Below, one piece after another: positions 63,400-64,000 of a stretch of DNA of 64,000 bases. A program made the translations under genes and the position numbers. The stretch covers positions 17,685,312-17,749,311 of the forward strand of contig NC_092675.1 of the NCBI RefSeq assembly GCF_964355755.1, written 5' to 3'. The stretch is from Antedon mediterranea (Eukaryota; Echinodermata; Crinoidea; Comatulida; Antedonidae). The notes below the pieces were generated by a model. It had not been told where the DNA came from, ran no database searches, and saw nothing but the letters and a program-made list of their open reading frames with translations. How positions within the stretch are numbered: position 1 is the stretch's first letter; every line of letters starts with the position of its first letter.

Positions 63400-64000
63400 C
63401 TGATAATTAAAACAAAAGGATAAACATTTAAACAAATCCAAGGCAATATATTGTCAGTTTTATTCAGTCCATAGGTTGTCTTACAGTTTAAGAATGAAAC
63501 TTTGCTTCTATTCACAGAAGCCTGGAAGAATATTCCAACTTGTGAGTCACTAGTTTCTCATTGGTTGAGCACATCTTACATTATTGTGAAGACAAACTTA
63601 TTGAACCAATCAGATTGCTTGTTGAACACTAACCAAATTTATCTTTAATATGTATTCAGCAAAGAAAATCAAACTGTTTATTGGATGGGAATTTGCTTTC
63701 AAATAGCCAATGCTTGACTAACATTTAGATTATTGGTAAATCGTAGAGAGTTTTTTGTAGTATGATGAACCAGTAGGCTAATTAACACATTACTTTTAAA
63801 ATCTGTACGTACTAATTAGTGAGAATATCATGTCTTTTGACAGTTCGACAAGTTGACCAATGTGTCAAAAATGAATACAATATAGAATTTACATCTATTA
63901 TTATAACCAAATATGAAAACAGTTAAATTATCAGTAATTTTTGTAATTAAATGCACAATTTAAAAAAAGATGGGTTGAGGTGTCAGCCTTAACCAGGGAC
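63400..64000. other. EGF-ligand gene, upstream intron
   Basis: No exon, repeat or other feature is seen up to the window end. The cbEGF exon's acceptor (63400-63402) requires a further 5' exon outside the window. Confidence 0.5.

Overview
The window is eukaryotic genomic DNA: AT-rich, intron-rich, with consensus GT/AG splice sites, long introns and many short inverted-repeat elements. The genes are metazoan: NCOA4, BLOC1S2, RNF181, C2orf68, PCNA, a polyubiquitin, an hnRNP and an EGFR-ligand-like precursor. A Penelope-like retroelement, tRNA-derived SINEs, the many small TIR elements and the very frequent short palindromes AGGCCTA/CCTAGG suggest an invertebrate deuterostome, most likely an echinoderm. 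That assignment is an inference; nothing in the window proves the species. Coding exons were read by hand from splice sites and reading phase, and in every complete gene below the exon lengths sum to a whole number of codons.

Layout, left to right. (1) 36-3793 (+): the last six exons of a secreted cysteine-rich protein with three NPC/CGGC repeats, two thyroglobulin type-1 domains and a WAP-like tail; every internal exon is phase 1-1. A decayed Penelope-like reverse transcriptase lies just downstream (4416-5035). (2) 6540-11621 (+): a TATA/HSE/CRE-like promoter, a non-coding 5' exon, a 3.7 kb intron crowded with inverted repeats, then a five-unit intronless polyubiquitin ORF, followed by a tandem decayed copy of its 3' end. 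(3) 13516-20650 (+): an hnRNP A/B/D-type protein with two RRMs and a Gly/Tyr-rich tail, whose introns hold three TIR elements. (4) 22404-23874 (-) and 24679-27569 (+): RNF181 and BLOC1S2, head to head. (5) 28960-35296 (+): NCOA4, the ferritinophagy receptor, with the iron-sulfur cysteine cluster and many WL motifs. (6) 36408-38370 (+): a UPF0561/C2orf68 homologue. (7) 41239-45231 (-): PCNA, with E2F-like sites upstream. (8) 45240-50400: mostly repeats, with one possible microprotein. (9) 50557-63399 (-): the 3' part of a membrane-anchored EGF-family ligand precursor, whose EGF domain is split by an intron between Cys4 and Cys5; that intron carries a 13-copy 61-bp minisatellite starting about 30 bp from the splice donor.

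The genes are mostly housekeeping (ubiquitin, RNA binding, lysosome-related trafficking, iron recycling, replication) plus two extracellular proteins. They do not form a pathway-like cluster. NCOA4 (ferritin to lysosome) and BLOC1S2 (lysosome positioning and biogenesis) are neighbours, but I have no evidence that this matters. Most of the non-genic signal is transposon-derived: at least two multi-copy MITE families, several single TIR elements, two Penelope-related relics including one with both hammerhead-ribozyme core boxes, a LINE 3' end and tRNA-type SINEs.
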